Origin: Acidobacteriota bacterium
GTDB taxonomy: Bacteria; Acidobacteriota; Holophagae; Thermotomaculales; Thermotomaculaceae
Length of the DNA stretch: 64,000 nucleotides
Assembly (NCBI GenBank): GCA_013152385.1
Contig: JAADGL010000042.1
Span: forward strand, 1 to 64,000
Direction: 5' to 3'
A model generated the notes under the pieces. It was given only the letters and a program-made list of their open reading frames with translations. It was not told the origin of the DNA and did not search any database. The position numbers and the translations under genes are program-made. Below are positions 17,133-25,895 of this stretch, in pieces. Each line of letters begins with the position of its first letter. Positions within the stretch are counted from its first letter, which is position 1.

Positions 17133-17546
17133 ATGATTCGGAAAATTAATCATATCGGCATTGCGGTATCTTCCCTTGAGAGTCAGATTCCCTTTTACCG
17201 GGATGTGCTGAAACTCGCTTTTCTCGGTGAAGAAACCGTTTCCGCCCAAAAGGTCAAGATCGCCATGTTTCAGTGCGGAGAAGTAAAAATTGAGCTGCTG
17301 GAACCCATCGGCCCGGACAGCCCCATCGGCACTTTCCTTGAAAAGAAGGGGCCGGGGATTCACCACATTGCCTATGAAACGGATTCGATTGAAGAGGAAA
17401 TCGCTTCCATGGAAGAAACGGGAATCCGTCTCATTGACAGTAAACCGCGAACCGGTGCCCACGGAACAAAGATTGCGTTTGTACACCCGGCATCGTCGGG
17501 GAAAATTCTCACAGAACTCTGCGAACCCGGAGGGAAAAAGAAATGA
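17133..17546 (+). CDS. mce: Methylmalonyl-CoA epimerase
   Basis: 137 residues, starting MIRKINHIGIAV; GGAGGT lies six bases upstream, whereas an in-frame ATG 108 bases earlier has no family support. It interconverts (R)- and (S)-methylmalonyl-CoA. The glyoxalase/VOC fold is seen as two halves: NHIGIAV with metal-ligand His7, then VKIELLEP, then GIHHIAYE and ILTELCEP with the C-terminal glutamate ligand. Length is typical. Its stop overlaps the start of the next gene (ATGA), so the epimerase supplies the isomer used by the downstream decarboxylase, in the propionate/succinate pathway. Confidence 0.93.
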   Translation: MIRKINHIGIAVSSLESQIPFYRDVLKLAFLGEETVSAQKVKIAMFQCGEVKIELLEPIGPDSPIGTFLEKKGPGIHHIAYETDSIEEEIASMEETGIRLIDSKPRTGAHGTKIAFVHPASSGKILTELCEPGGKKK

Positions 17547-19093
17547 GTCGGCAACGGAAGCTGCTCGAATTGAAAGAACTGAGCGAAAAAGCCCTTGTGG
17601 GCGGCGGATTGAAGGCTGTCGAAAAACAGCACGCGAAGGGAAAGCTGACGGCACGGGAACGAATCGCCCTGCTTTTAGACCCGAAAAGCTTTGAGGAAGT
17701 GGACGCGCTGCGCACCCATGAATGCCATGAATTCGGCATGGAGAAAAAAAAGTATCTCGGAGACGGCGTGGTCACCGGGTACGGCAGTATTTTCGGACGG
17801 CTGGTTTTTGTTTACGCATTTGACTTTACGGTTTTCGGAGGCTCGCTCTCCAAAACCGCCGGTGAAAAAATAGCCAAGATTCAGGATATGGCCATGAAGG
17901 TAGGTGCCCCCATCATCGGAATCAATGATTCGGGAGGCGCAAGAATTCAGGAAGGAGTAGATTCTCTGGCCGCTTATACCGGAATCTTTCTGCGTAACGT
18001 TACTGCATCCGGTGTCATCCCGCAGCTATCTGCTGTGGTCGGCCCGGCAGCCGGCGGCGCCGTTTACTCCCCTGCCCTGACGGATTTCGTATTCATGGTG
18101 AAACATTCCGCCCACATGTTTTTAACCGGGCCCAAGATTGTGAAAACTGTCACCCATGAGGATGTTACAGCTGAGGAACTCGGGGGGGCAAGGATGCACG
18201 CGTCCAAAAGCGGAATCACTCATCTCACTTTTGACGATGAGCAGTCGCTCTTTGCCGCCATGCGGGAGATGTTCGCCTATATCCCCCAGAATAATATGGA
18301 AGAGCCGCCGGCAATGGAAACGGGAGACCCCGCAAACCGCCTGGAAGAAGAACTGAATTATATTGTTCCGGAAAATCCCGGAAAACCCTATGACATGAGA
18401 AAAGTACTGAAAATGGTACTGGACAATGGCATCTTTTTTGAAATCCAACCGGTTTTCGCCCCCAATATTCTCATCGGGTTCGGACGCCTTAACGGAAAAC
18501 CGGTTGGAATTGTTGCCAATCAACCTAAACACCTTGCCGGCGTACTGGACATTAACGCATCTGTCAAAGGTGCACGTTTTATCCGGTTCTGCGATGCTTT
18601 CAATATTCCCATTCTCACATTCGAAGATGTTCCGGGCTTCATGCCGGGTACGGCACAGGAATTCGGCGGGGTTATCCGCCACGGCGCCAAACTGCTCTAT
18701 GCCTATGCCGAGGCAACGGTACCCAAGCTCACTGTTGTCACCCGGAAGGCATACGGCGGTGCCTACTGCGTAATGAACTCCAAACAGCTCCGCGGAGATA
18801 TGATTTTCGCCTGGCCCTGTGCTGAAATCGCAGTCATGGGCTCGGAAGGCGCGTGCGAAATCATTTTTTCAAAGGAAATCCGGGAAGCCGAAAATCCGGC
18901 CGAAAAACTCCGTGAAAAAAATGAAGAATACCGGAAACGTTTTGCAACCCCCTATGTGGCCGCATCCAAAGGTTTTATTGATGAGGTTATTGAACCCCGG
19001 ATGACCCGGTATAAACTCATCAAAGCACTTGAAATGCTCCGGAATAAACGGGACGAAAACCCGCCGAAGAAACACGGAAACATTCCGTTGTAG
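17543..19093 (+). CDS. mmdA: Methylmalonyl-CoA decarboxylase alpha subunit / acyl-CoA carboxyltransferase
   Basis: 516 residues, the normal length of the carboxyltransferase (propionyl-CoA carboxylase beta-like) subunit. The N-terminal AKGKLTARERIALLLDPKSFEE is the family start. Two crotonase-like halves follow: oxyanion-hole regions in SGGARIQEGVDSLAAYTGIF and GPAAGGAVYSPALTDF, then DVPGFMPGTAQEFGGVIRHGAKLLYAYAEA and RKAYGGAYCVMNSKQLRGDMIFAWPCAEIAVMGSEGA. It moves carboxyl from (S)-methylmalonyl-CoA to biotin on the carrier subunit. Similarity alone would also allow propionyl-CoA carboxylase, but the adjacent gamma, delta and beta subunits point to the sodium-pumping decarboxylase. It overlaps mce by four bases. 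Confidence 0.92.
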   Translation: MSRQRKLLELKELSEKALVGGGLKAVEKQHAKGKLTARERIALLLDPKSFEEVDALRTHECHEFGMEKKKYLGDGVVTGYGSIFGRLVFVYAFDFTVFGGSLSKTAGEKIAKIQDMAMKVGAPIIGINDSGGARIQEGVDSLAAYTGIFLRNVTASGVIPQLSAVVGPAAGGAVYSPALTDFVFMVKHSAHMFLTGPKIVKTVTHEDVTAEELGGARMHASKSGITHLTFDDEQSLFAAMREMFAYIPQNNMEEPPAMETGDPANRLEEELNYIVPENPGKPYDMRKVLKMVLDNGIFFEIQPVFAPNILIGFGRLNGKPVGIVANQPKHLAGVLDINASVKGARFIRFCDAFNIPILTFEDVPGFMPGTAQEFGGVIRHGAKLLYAYAEATVPKLTVVTRKAYGGAYCVMNSKQLRGDMIFAWPCAEIAVMGSEGACEIIFSKEIREAENPAEKLREKNEEYRKRFATPYVAASKGFIDEVIEPRMTRYKLIKALEMLRNKRDENPPKKHGNIPL

Positions 19094-19102
19094 GATGGCA
19101 CC

Positions 19103-19471
19103 ATGTGGGAAAATATCACTCAAAATAACGGGTGGGCAATCTCCGCAGGGGGATTGCTCATTGTGTTCGGCGGCCTGATTCTCATCGCCTGCGTTATTCT
19201 CCTGTTCAACCGAATTCTGGAATTTGTTGAAAAAAGGAGTGTCAAGCCCGAAAAAATGGAAACAGAACCGCCTGTCCGAACAACTGAACTCCCTGAAACG
19301 TTTACCGAACCGGTTCCCGAAGAAGATCAAATCGCCATTGCCGCGCTGATTGAGCTGTACCGGAGAGTTCATTTTGATGCCATTCAAAGTGAAATTACGT
19401 TTGTCCACGGCAACGACGCACAGAACGCCTGGCGTCTCGGTTTCAAATACGGACAACGAAAAAGCAGTTGA
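19103..19471 (+). CDS. mmdD: OadG-like small membrane subunit (delta) of the sodium pump decarboxylase
   Basis: 122 residues. One N-terminal membrane helix (~13-36, LLIVFGGLILIACVILLF) is followed by a conserved-looking segment and an acidic/proline linker (EPPVRTTELPETFTEPVPEE). The C-terminal part (EEDQIAIAALIELYRRVH) is the usual tail of this subunit. It anchors the carboxyltransferase and biotin carrier to the membrane. It starts nine bases after mmdA and ends just before mmdC, with only weak ribosome-site sequence (AGGATGG). Sequence conservation in this subunit is low, so identification rests strongly on position. Confidence 0.8.
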   Translation: MWENITQNNGWAISAGGLLIVFGGLILIACVILLFNRILEFVEKRSVKPEKMETEPPVRTTELPETFTEPVPEEDQIAIAALIELYRRVHFDAIQSEITFVHGNDAQNAWRLGFKYGQRKSS

Positions 19472-19479
19472 GGAATGAA

Positions 19480-19968
19480 ATGAAAGAAGTAAAATTCGAT
19501 ATCAACGGAAAAGAATATACTGTGGAAATCAATGAATTCGGCGCCTACGAGGCTGCCCTGACTGTCAACGGCCGAAGCTACCGGGTCGGCTTGAAAGATC
19601 TTGGGATTGAATCCGTCTCCGACATCAAACCGCAGCCGGCAAACCGGACAACTCCGGCAAGCCCCGGTACAGGGCAGGTGCTGTTTTCGGAAGCACCCAT
19701 CGAAAACCCGCGATCAGCAGGGCCGGTCACTCACAAGCCGGCATCTGTCGTCAATGCGTCTTCCATTGTGGCACCGCTTCCCGGCCTGATCCTGAAAATC
19801 ATGGTTAAAGTCGGAGAGGTTGTCAAGTCCGGCCAGGAAGTAATGGTTATGGAAGCCATGAAAATGGAAAATGAAATTCAGTCTCACATCAACGGTACTG
19901 TCCGGGAAATCAAGGTTAAAGAGGGCGATTCCATCAGTGAAGGGGATGTTCTCATCGTACTGGAATAG
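19480..19968 (+). CDS. mmdC: Biotin carrier (gamma) subunit of methylmalonyl-CoA decarboxylase
   Basis: 162 residues from the ATG at 19480, with GAGGA five to six bases upstream; an in-frame TTG at 19468 is less likely. Residues 1-45 form a small beta domain (VKFDINGKEYTVEI), 46-92 are a proline/alanine/threonine-rich linker, and 93-162 are a biotinyl domain with the motif VMEAMKMENE, in which Lys128 would carry biotin. The swinging domain accepts carboxyl from MmdA and delivers it to the membrane beta subunit. The gene lies between mmdD and mmdB, an order also used in known mmd operons. Confidence 0.93.
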   Translation: MKEVKFDINGKEYTVEINEFGAYEAALTVNGRSYRVGLKDLGIESVSDIKPQPANRTTPASPGTGQVLFSEAPIENPRSAGPVTHKPASVVNASSIVAPLPGLILKIMVKVGEVVKSGQEVMVMEAMKMENEIQSHINGTVREIKVKEGDSISEGDVLIVLE

Positions 19969-19977
19969 GAGAAAACA

Positions 19978-21105
19978 ATGGAAATTCTGATAAAGGCACT
20001 TGGAACGACCGGATTTGCCAGCCTGACATGGGGCAACAGTATCATGATTTTTGTGGGCTGTGTCGCCGTTTACCTGGCAATTGTAAAAAAATTCGAACCG
20101 CTTCTCCTTCTGCCCATCGGGTTCGGCGTCATTGTCGGCAACATGCCCTACATGGCCGGACTTCCCATCGGAGTCTATGACAAAGGAAGTGTATTCAGCC
20201 TGATTTACTATGGCGTTACATCCGGCGTGTTTCCGCCGCTTATTTTCCTCGGAATCGGGGCACTTACCGACTTCTCCACCCTCATCTCCAGCCCGAAATC
20301 CATGCTCCTCGGAGCGGCAGCTCAAGTCGGCATTTTCGGCACTTACATCGGCGCTCTTCTTATTGGATTCACCAGCCGGGAAGCCGCCTCCATCGGTATT
20401 ATCGGAGGCGCAGACGGCCCGACGTCAATCTTTCTGTCTTCTCAGCTTGCACCACAGCTTCTCGGCCCCATTGCCATCGCCGCGTATTCCTACATGGCAC
20501 TGGTTCCGGTAATTCAGCCCCCCATCATGAAACTTCTGACCACAGAAAAAGAAAGAAAAATCAGGATGAAACCGCCAAGACGGGTCAGCAGGCGGGAAAA
20601 AATTCTTTTTCCCATCATCGCTTTCATGGTCTCCGCTCTCATTGCACCGGGCTCCATTACCCTGGTCGGCATGCTCATGCTGGGTAATCTCCTGAAAGAA
20701 TCCGGTGTCACCGACCGCCTGGCAAAAACAGCTTCCTCGTCCGTTCTGGACACCTGTACCATTCTGCTTGCATTCGCGGTGGGCGCCAGCACTCAGGCAT
20801 CTCAGTTTCTCAATGCGCGGTCAGTCGGAATCTTCGGGCTGGGACTTCTTTCTTTTGCCATCGCCACCGCGGGGGGCCTGCTGTTCGCAAAACTGATGAA
20901 CCTGTTCCTGAAAGAAAAAATCAACCCCCTCATCGGTGCGGCCGGAGTATCTGCGGTACCGGATTCCGCCAGAGTGGTTCATCAGTTCGGGCGGAAATAC
21001 GATAAAGACAACCACCTGCTGATGCACGCCATGGCCCCCAACGTCGCAGGCGTTATCGGCTCCGCCATTGCGGCAGGCGTTTTTATTGCAATATTCCATC
21101 ATTAA
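19978..21105 (+). CDS. mmdB: Sodium-pumping decarboxylase beta subunit
   Basis: 375 residues and many membrane helices. Signature segments are GIIGGADGPTSIFLSS (~140-155, with the aspartate needed for carboxybiotin decarboxylation and sodium transport), FPPLIFLGIGALTDFS, GAAGVSAVPDSARVVH and MAPNVAGVIGSAIAAG. It decarboxylates carboxybiotin and exports two Na+ ions per turnover, so the operon converts methylmalonyl-CoA to propionyl-CoA with a gain in membrane energy. It follows mmdC after nine bases with GGAG upstream. The loop ~190-205 is very basic (KERKIRMKPPRRVSRREK). Confidence 0.95.
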   Translation: MEILIKALGTTGFASLTWGNSIMIFVGCVAVYLAIVKKFEPLLLLPIGFGVIVGNMPYMAGLPIGVYDKGSVFSLIYYGVTSGVFPPLIFLGIGALTDFSTLISSPKSMLLGAAAQVGIFGTYIGALLIGFTSREAASIGIIGGADGPTSIFLSSQLAPQLLGPIAIAAYSYMALVPVIQPPIMKLLTTEKERKIRMKPPRRVSRREKILFPIIAFMVSALIAPGSITLVGMLMLGNLLKESGVTDRLAKTASSSVLDTCTILLAFAVGASTQASQFLNARSVGIFGLGLLSFAIATAGGLLFAKLMNLFLKEKINPLIGAAGVSAVPDSARVVHQFGRKYDKDNHLLMHAMAPNVAGVIGSAIAAGVFIAIFHH

Positions 21106-21357
21106 ATTTACAGCTGATGAAAAGAAACAGGGAAATCAGAGTCACAGAGCCGGAATAGCAAAATATACACTTGACGCACCGGCAAAAACATTACAGGAGA
21201 ATACCTTCCGGATTTACTGGAAATTCGGGACAGCTTTCTGCCCCACAGGCAATAAAAATTTATTTTTCGGAGATACGGATGCCGAAAGCCCTGAAAACTG
21301 GATTTTCCGCAATGATTCTGGCATAATAAACGAAAATACGGAACAGGGGAGAAAGCA
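21106..21357. other. Intergenic region upstream of cpaF
   Basis: 252 bases, no supported gene and no clear hairpin terminator. TTGACG at ~21171 lacks a matching -10. GGGGAGA just before 21358 is the ribosome site of the next gene. Confidence 0.4.
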
Positions 21358-22815
21358 ATGGCTTATGTTGTGGAAGTTACCCATTCGGATACAGGTGAAA
21401 AGAAATTTATTCCCATAAAAGCTCGGATGCTCTTCATCGGACGGACAACTGCCAATGATGTTGCTCTGAATGATGCGACAGTTTCCTCCCGTCACGCGCG
21501 GGTACGGATCAATGAAGATAAAATTGAGCTGGAAGACCTGAAAAGTGCCAACGGTGTATATGTAAACGGGGAAAAAATCACCCGTACCGCCATCCTGAAA
21601 AAAGGGGATGCATTCAAAATCGGCCCGTACATCCTGAAAATCCTTGAACAGAATGCCGAAACAATTGAGGCTGAAAAAATCGCAGAAGCCCGGCGACAGG
21701 AGAAAAGCGAAGAAGCCGAATACCGCTATGACCCCTTTGCATTTGTCAAACCATTCCTGGAACCCATCAATGAATTCCTTGAGGCAGATGGAATTTCAGA
21801 AATTATGATCAATGGGCACGACAAAATTTACGTGGAAAAAGGCGGAAAAATTGTCAAAACAGATAAACAGTTCTCCAGCGAAAAAGCACTGCTGGCCGCA
21901 ATAAAAAACATCGGACGAACCCTGGGAAAAGAACTGAACGAACAATCACCGAGACTGGACGCAAGATTGGATGACGGTTCCCGTGTGGCTGCCGTCATTC
22001 CCCCCTGTGCCATGACCGGAACCTATGTTTCCATCCGAAAATTCTCAAAGAAAGCCCTTGGGATTCAGGATTTGATCAATTTCGGAGCCATTACCGAACA
22101 GGCGGTCCGTTTCATGAAACTCGTTGTGGTAATGAAAAAAAATATTCTGGTTTCCGGCGGGACCGGTTCCGGTAAAACCACCCTGCTCAACATTATCTCC
22201 ACCCTCATCCCCCACGACGAACGCATCCTCGTTATTGAAGACACGGCGGAACTCCAGCTTCAGCAGGAACACTGCCTGAGAATGGAAGCCAAACCGGCGG
22301 ATAAAAAGGGCCGGGGAGAAGTCACCATCCGGGATCTGCTTCACTCCACCCTGCGGATGCGGCCCGACCGCATTATCATCGGTGAAATCCGGGGCGGCGA
22401 GGCTTTTGACCTGCTCCAGGCCATGAACACCGGCCACGGCGGCTCCATGTCCACCATTCATGCCAACTCTCCGGTGGATGCCCTCTCCCGGCTGGAAAAC
22501 ACCACACTGCAGAGCGGAATCGAACTGCCGCTTAAAGCTATCCGGGATCAAATTTCTTCCGCAATCAATATTGTGGTCCAAACCTCCCGTTTTGAAGACG
22601 GTTCCCGTAAAATCAGCCATATCAATGAAGTACTGGGCCTGAAAGAAGATATGAGCTACCAGGTTCAGACTATTTATAAATTTGAACGTGCAGGGAAAAG
22701 CAAAGACGGGAAAGTACTGGGACACCTGACCTACACCGGGAATATCCCCACCTTCCTGGACGAAGCTATCAAGGCTGATTTTGTAAAAAGCGCGGAAGAA
22801 CTTTTTAAAGAATAA
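21358..22815 (+). CDS. cpaF: FHA-domain fused CpaF/TadA-type secretion ATPase
   Basis: 485 residues. Residues ~5-95 are an FHA phosphothreonine-binding domain ([25 protein letters not shown]; later [12 protein letters not shown]). A charged linker (~98-122) follows and then the CpaF-type ATPase: [40 protein letters not shown], Walker [10 protein letters not shown] near 266-274, DTAELQL, Walker [34 protein letters not shown]. Such ATPases power Tad-type pilus assembly or secretion; the FHA domain implies control by Ser/Thr phosphorylation. A prepilin gene and an MglA-like GTPase follow, but no tadB/C or secretin is seen in the window. Confidence 0.92.
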   Translation: MAYVVEVTHSDTGEKKFIPIKARMLFIGRTTANDVALNDATVSSRHARVRINEDKIELEDLKSANGVYVNGEKITRTAILKKGDAFKIGPYILKILEQNAETIEAEKIAEARRQEKSEEAEYRYDPFAFVKPFLEPINEFLEADGISEIMINGHDKIYVEKGGKIVKTDKQFSSEKALLAAIKNIGRTLGKELNEQSPRLDARLDDGSRVAAVIPPCAMTGTYVSIRKFSKKALGIQDLINFGAITEQAVRFMKLVVVMKKNILVSGGTGSGKTTLLNIISTLIPHDERILVIEDTAELQLQQEHCLRMEAKPADKKGRGEVTIRDLLHSTLRMRPDRIIIGEIRGGEAFDLLQAMNTGHGGSMSTIHANSPVDALSRLENTTLQSGIELPLKAIRDQISSAINIVVQTSRFEDGSRKISHINEVLGLKEDMSYQVQTIYKFERAGKSKDGKVLGHLTYTGNIPTFLDEAIKADFVKSAEELFKE

Positions 22816-22817
22816 CA

Positions 22818-22888
22818 GGGACAGACACCCTCGGGAGTTGACAATGCCGGCCCCATTACAAAAAAGAGATATCGCTTCGGCTCTCTTT
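22818..22888 (+). terminator. Weak hairpins after cpaF
   Basis: AGGG-ACAGACA-CCCT right after the stop, and AAAGAGA / TCTCTTT at 22863-22888 with a 12-base loop. Neither has a clear T-tract, so termination here is uncertain. Confidence 0.25.
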
Positions 22889-23004
22889 GAGTACAACTCA
22901 TAATATTTCTCTTTCTGCTGCCGTTGCCGAAATAACACAAAAATCGCCTTCCATTCATCACTGCTTAACTTTTTTACAAATATACTATTTTTACCAATAA
23001 TCCC

Positions 23005-23032
23005 TTGCAAATACGGGGAAACAGGCTATAAT
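23005..23032 (+). promoter_or_regulatory. Promoter of the prepilin gene
   Basis: TTGCAA and consensus TATAAT separated by 16 bases; predicted start near 23039 and AAGGAGGT ~6 bases before the ATG at 23064. A strong own promoter fits an abundant pilin. Confidence 0.7.
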
Positions 23033-23063
23033 TTGAAGTGATACCAAATCAAGGAGGTATATC

Positions 23064-23510
23064 ATGAAAAAGCAGAAGGGGTTCACACTAATTGAACTGG
23101 TAATGGTCATTGTATTAATCGGCATCCTCGCTGCAGTTGCAATGCCCAAGTATGTGAACATGCAGAAAGAGGCAAAAAGTGCCGCCGCCAAAGGCGTAAT
23201 CGGAACAATTCGCTCTGCAGTCGCCATTCAGTACGCAAAAAATGCACTGGCCGGCTCTCCTACATTCCCCACTGTGGCCGAACTGACCGCCACAGACAAC
23301 ACATCTATTTTCGCAGAACGGAAAATGCCGGATTCTCCTGTTGACAAAGGCGGAAATCTGAATGATGTCCTTAGCACAACAGACGACCCGATCACAGACA
23401 CAACCTGCACAGAAGCAACTGCTTATGTGTATAATCCGGGTTCAGGTGAAATCCGTTTTAACAACAAAGACACAGATCCCATCACAGGGAAACAGTGGAA
23501 CCAATTCTGA
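23064..23510 (+). CDS. Type IV prepilin-like protein
   Basis: 148 residues. The N-terminus KKQKG-FTLIELVMVIVLIGILAAVAMPKYV is a class III signal: short basic leader, cleavage after Gly6, N-terminal Phe, Glu at +5 and a hydrophobic helix to ~30. The remainder is a small globular pilin-like domain (~35-148) with two cysteines only in TTCTEA at best and an acidic/threonine-rich end (TDPITGKQW). It would be processed by prepilin peptidase and form a pilus or pseudopilus. It has its own strong promoter and lies between cpaF and the GTPase gene; the type IVa-like signal with a Tad-type ATPase is an odd pairing, so the ATPase may serve another system. Confidence 0.88.
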   Translation: MKKQKGFTLIELVMVIVLIGILAAVAMPKYVNMQKEAKSAAAKGVIGTIRSAVAIQYAKNALAGSPTFPTVAELTATDNTSIFAERKMPDSPVDKGGNLNDVLSTTDDPITDTTCTEATAYVYNPGSGEIRFNNKDTDPITGKQWNQF

Positions 23511-23524
23511 GTACAAAATTCTGA

Positions 23525-24766
23525 GTGGTTCAGTTCAATTCGCAGAACAATGAAATTCTAATAAAGGTCGTTTATTTCGGCCCCGGTCTCTCCGGAAAAA
23601 CAACAAATCTCAGAGTTCTGCACAAGCTGATAAATCAGGAAACACATACGGAACTGTTCTCCGTGGATACCATGGAGGACAGAACCCTTTTTTTCGACCT
23701 GATGCCGGTTCAATTGCCGGTATCAGGTCGTACTCTAAAATTTCAGGTCTATACTGTTCCCGGACAAGTTCATTATGACTCCACACGGAGAATTATTCTT
23801 TCCGGAGCCGACGGGGTGGTTTTTGTTGCCGACAGCCAGACGGATAAAATGTCCGAAAATGTCGAATCTTTAAATAACCTCCACAAAAACCTTAACGCAA
23901 ACCGCCTGAACATCAAAACCATCCCACTGGTGTTCCAGTTTAATAAACGGGACCTCGAAAATATCACGCCTCTGCAGTTGATGAATCAACGGCTGAATTT
24001 TCGGGATGGCCCCACATTCCCCGCAGTGGCAATAAGCGGAGACGGGGTGATGGAAACATTCCGGCAGATTGTTCAAGATTCTACAACACACATCATTGAG
24101 AAATATCAACTTGTACGGGATCCGTTGGAAAAAGGAAAAATCCTTTCGGAACTGGAATCTCTCCTGCCGAATCAGGTGCTCGAAGAAACAATATCTTCCG
24201 GCGAAATGGAAAACAAACCGGCAGCCACAACCTTAAATTACCTGGGAAATGAAGGAGAAGTAACCGGACAGGAGGTACTTGAAAAAGCGGTTCTGGCGGT
24301 TGAGGACTCGGCACAGCTCATTACCGAGGTGAAAAAACTCAATGCGGAATTGGAAGAAAAAAATAGAAAACTACATACATTGCTGGAAGAAAACCGCTAT
24401 ATCCGGAAATTTCTCGAAGCCCTTTTTCACCATGCAGGCCTGCCGATTATCACTTTCAGCCCCCGGGGACTTATTACCAACTGGAACCGTGCGGCGGAAA
24501 AAACCTTCGGCTATTCTAAAGCCGAAGCTAAAAAACTTTATTTTTCCGAGCTGGTATCCGAACATTCCATTCTGGATCTTCAAACCCTGATCTCACTGAT
24601 CACTTCTAAAAAACAAACACTGACCACCCCGCTCATCATGGTCCCCTCTTCGGGAAAAACCATCCGCCTGTCCTGTGTTCTTTCTCCAATTACCGGTGAA
24701 AAAGGGCAACTTATCAACATTGCGGCCATCCTTTCACCGGTCAGGGAAGGCACGAGTCAGGGCTGA
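23525..24766 (+). CDS. MglA-like small GTPase fused to a coiled coil and C-terminal PAS domain
   Basis: 413 residues from GTG at 23525, chosen because MVQFN is the usual MglA start. The GTPase (~1-200) has P-loop GPGLSGKTTN (19-28), switch-region TVPGQVHYDSTRR and NKRD. A linker of ~80 residues follows; a coiled coil spans ~265-300 (LITEVKKLNAELEEKNRKLH) and a PAS domain ~300-405 (GLITNWNRAAEKTFGYSKAEAKKL). MglA sets front-rear polarity and steers type IV pilus or gliding machinery in Myxococcus. A sensor domain on the same chain suggests signal-dependent switching. The ribosome site is poor and the gene starts 14 bases after the prepilin stop. No MglB-type GAP is nearby. Confidence 0.85.
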   Translation: MVQFNSQNNEILIKVVYFGPGLSGKTTNLRVLHKLINQETHTELFSVDTMEDRTLFFDLMPVQLPVSGRTLKFQVYTVPGQVHYDSTRRIILSGADGVVFVADSQTDKMSENVESLNNLHKNLNANRLNIKTIPLVFQFNKRDLENITPLQLMNQRLNFRDGPTFPAVAISGDGVMETFRQIVQDSTTHIIEKYQLVRDPLEKGKILSELESLLPNQVLEETISSGEMENKPAATTLNYLGNEGEVTGQEVLEKAVLAVEDSAQLITEVKKLNAELEEKNRKLHTLLEENRYIRKFLEALFHHAGLPIITFSPRGLITNWNRAAEKTFGYSKAEAKKLYFSELVSEHSILDLQTLISLITSKKQTLTTPLIMVPSSGKTIRLSCVLSPITGEKGQLINIAAILSPVREGTSQG

Positions 24767-24837
24767 AAACCGAAACACCGGTCAGCTTTATTCCTCATTA
24801 CTCAATTTTTTTTGATTTTATCCAGCCTGAAAAGAAA

Positions 24838-24914
<77 letters not shown>

Positions 24915-24925
24915 ATCCGCGGTAC

Positions 24926-24954
24926 AGTGTACAGAGCCCCACCTTTCTTGTCAA
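24926..24954 (-). promoter_or_regulatory. Promoter of tRNA-Arg
   Basis: On the minus strand TTGACA and TACACT are separated by 17 bases, ending ~12 bases before the tRNA. Confidence 0.7.
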
Positions 24955-25082
24955 GCACGAAGATGCTTTTTCTAAAAAACATCGGGAATCTCTTGAAAAA
25001 CAGAAGGCTCTGGGATAGGATGCCGAAGAGCTTCCGGGCAAAGGTTCTTCTCCGGAACTTAATTCATTCAAACGGACGGAAA

Positions 25083-25481
25083 ATGGAAAAAGTTTTGAAA
25101 AGAATTCTGGTCATTGCCGCAGGGGGCGGATTGGGGGCTATTCTTCGTTATCTGCTGTCTGAAGCCGTTTACAGAATCAGCGGCCCCACCTTTCCCTGGG
25201 GAACGCTCACTGTAAATCTGGTGGGGTGCTATTTAATCGGCCTGGCATGGCAGTATTCCGAAATGTTTCTGGTAAGCAGCGGAATTCGGATCTTCATTTT
25301 AACCGGCGTTCTCGGAGCATTCACCACATTCTCCACTTTTTCCCTGGAAACACTGACTCTTTTGAGAGACGGTGAAATTAAAATGGCCGTTTCAAACCAA
25401 ATTCTCAGTGTCGCATTCGGGTTGATACTGGTAATCGCAGGCACACTGACAGTTCGGTATATTCACGGAATTCTGCACTGA
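25083..25481 (+). CDS. crcB: Fluoride channel FluC/CrcB
   Basis: 132 residues; the start MEKVLKRILVIAAGGGLGAILRYLL is chosen to match the family, and the ribosome site is weak. Four membrane helices are predicted. Signature segments are GTLTVNLVGCYLIGLAW (~38-54, containing the pore asparagine) and GVLGAFTTFSTFSLET (~74-89), the sodium-site and phenylalanine-box region. The dual-topology dimer exports fluoride. The next gene, a DUF190 protein, is a common partner. No fluoride riboswitch pattern is visible in the leader between the tRNA-Arg and this gene. Confidence 0.93.
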   Translation: MEKVLKRILVIAAGGGLGAILRYLLSEAVYRISGPTFPWGTLTVNLVGCYLIGLAWQYSEMFLVSSGIRIFILTGVLGAFTTFSTFSLETLTLLRDGEIKMAVSNQILSVAFGLILVIAGTLTVRYIHGILH

Positions 25482-25491
25482 GGAGGTCGCA

Positions 25492-25833
25492 ATGTTTCTT
25501 CCGAAAGAAGGGCTGTTACTCCGGATTTTTGTTGGGGAAGATGATTCAACAAATCACAAAACTTTATATGAGGCAATTGTACTGAAAGCACGGGAATTAA
25601 ATATTGCCGGTGCTACGGTCCTCAGGGGTGGAATGGGATTCGGTGCATCCAGCCGGATTCATACTTCCAAAATTCTCCGATTGTCCGAGGACCTGCCGGT
25701 TGTTATTGAAATTGTGGATACAGAAGAAAAAATCAATTTGCTGCTTCCCTATCTGGATGAGGTGATTAAAGGCGGTATGGTCACACTGGAAAAAGTAAAA
25801 ATTCTGAAATATCTTCCGGATTCGTCCCGTTAA
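25492..25833 (+). CDS. DUF190 protein
   Basis: 113 residues with AGGAGGT before the ATG. The fold is the small PII-like/DUF190 domain: LLRIFVGEDD, LYEAIVLKARELNIAGATVLRGGMGFGASSRIHTSKILRLSEDLPVVIEIVDTEEKI as the central signature. It follows crcB by ten bases. Genes of this family are very often next to fluC and may act as its regulator, but a biochemical role is not established; that link is inference from co-occurrence. Confidence 0.88.
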   Translation: MFLPKEGLLLRIFVGEDDSTNHKTLYEAIVLKARELNIAGATVLRGGMGFGASSRIHTSKILRLSEDLPVVIEIVDTEEKINLLLPYLDEVIKGGMVTLEKVKILKYLPDSSR

Positions 25834-25838
25834 AAAGT

Positions 25839-25867
25839 TTGGGAGAATTAACTTCCTTTGTTATAAT
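25839..25867 (+). promoter_or_regulatory. Promoter of the CAU-anticodon tRNA
   Basis: TTGGGA and consensus TATAAT separated by 17 bases; the predicted start lies ~20 bases before the tRNA. Confidence 0.6.
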
Positions 25868-25895
25868 GAAATCGGTTTTTGATAATTCTGAGTTC

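Noticed and set aside
17543-19093. Propionyl-CoA carboxylase beta subunit of a cytosolic carboxylase
   Set aside because: Similarity fits, but the following delta, biotin-carrier and membrane beta subunits indicate the decarboxylase complex, and no biotin carboxylase gene is present.
24915-25082. Fluoride riboswitch ahead of crcB
   Set aside because: The conserved pseudoknot sequences of the crcB motif are not found in this stretch.
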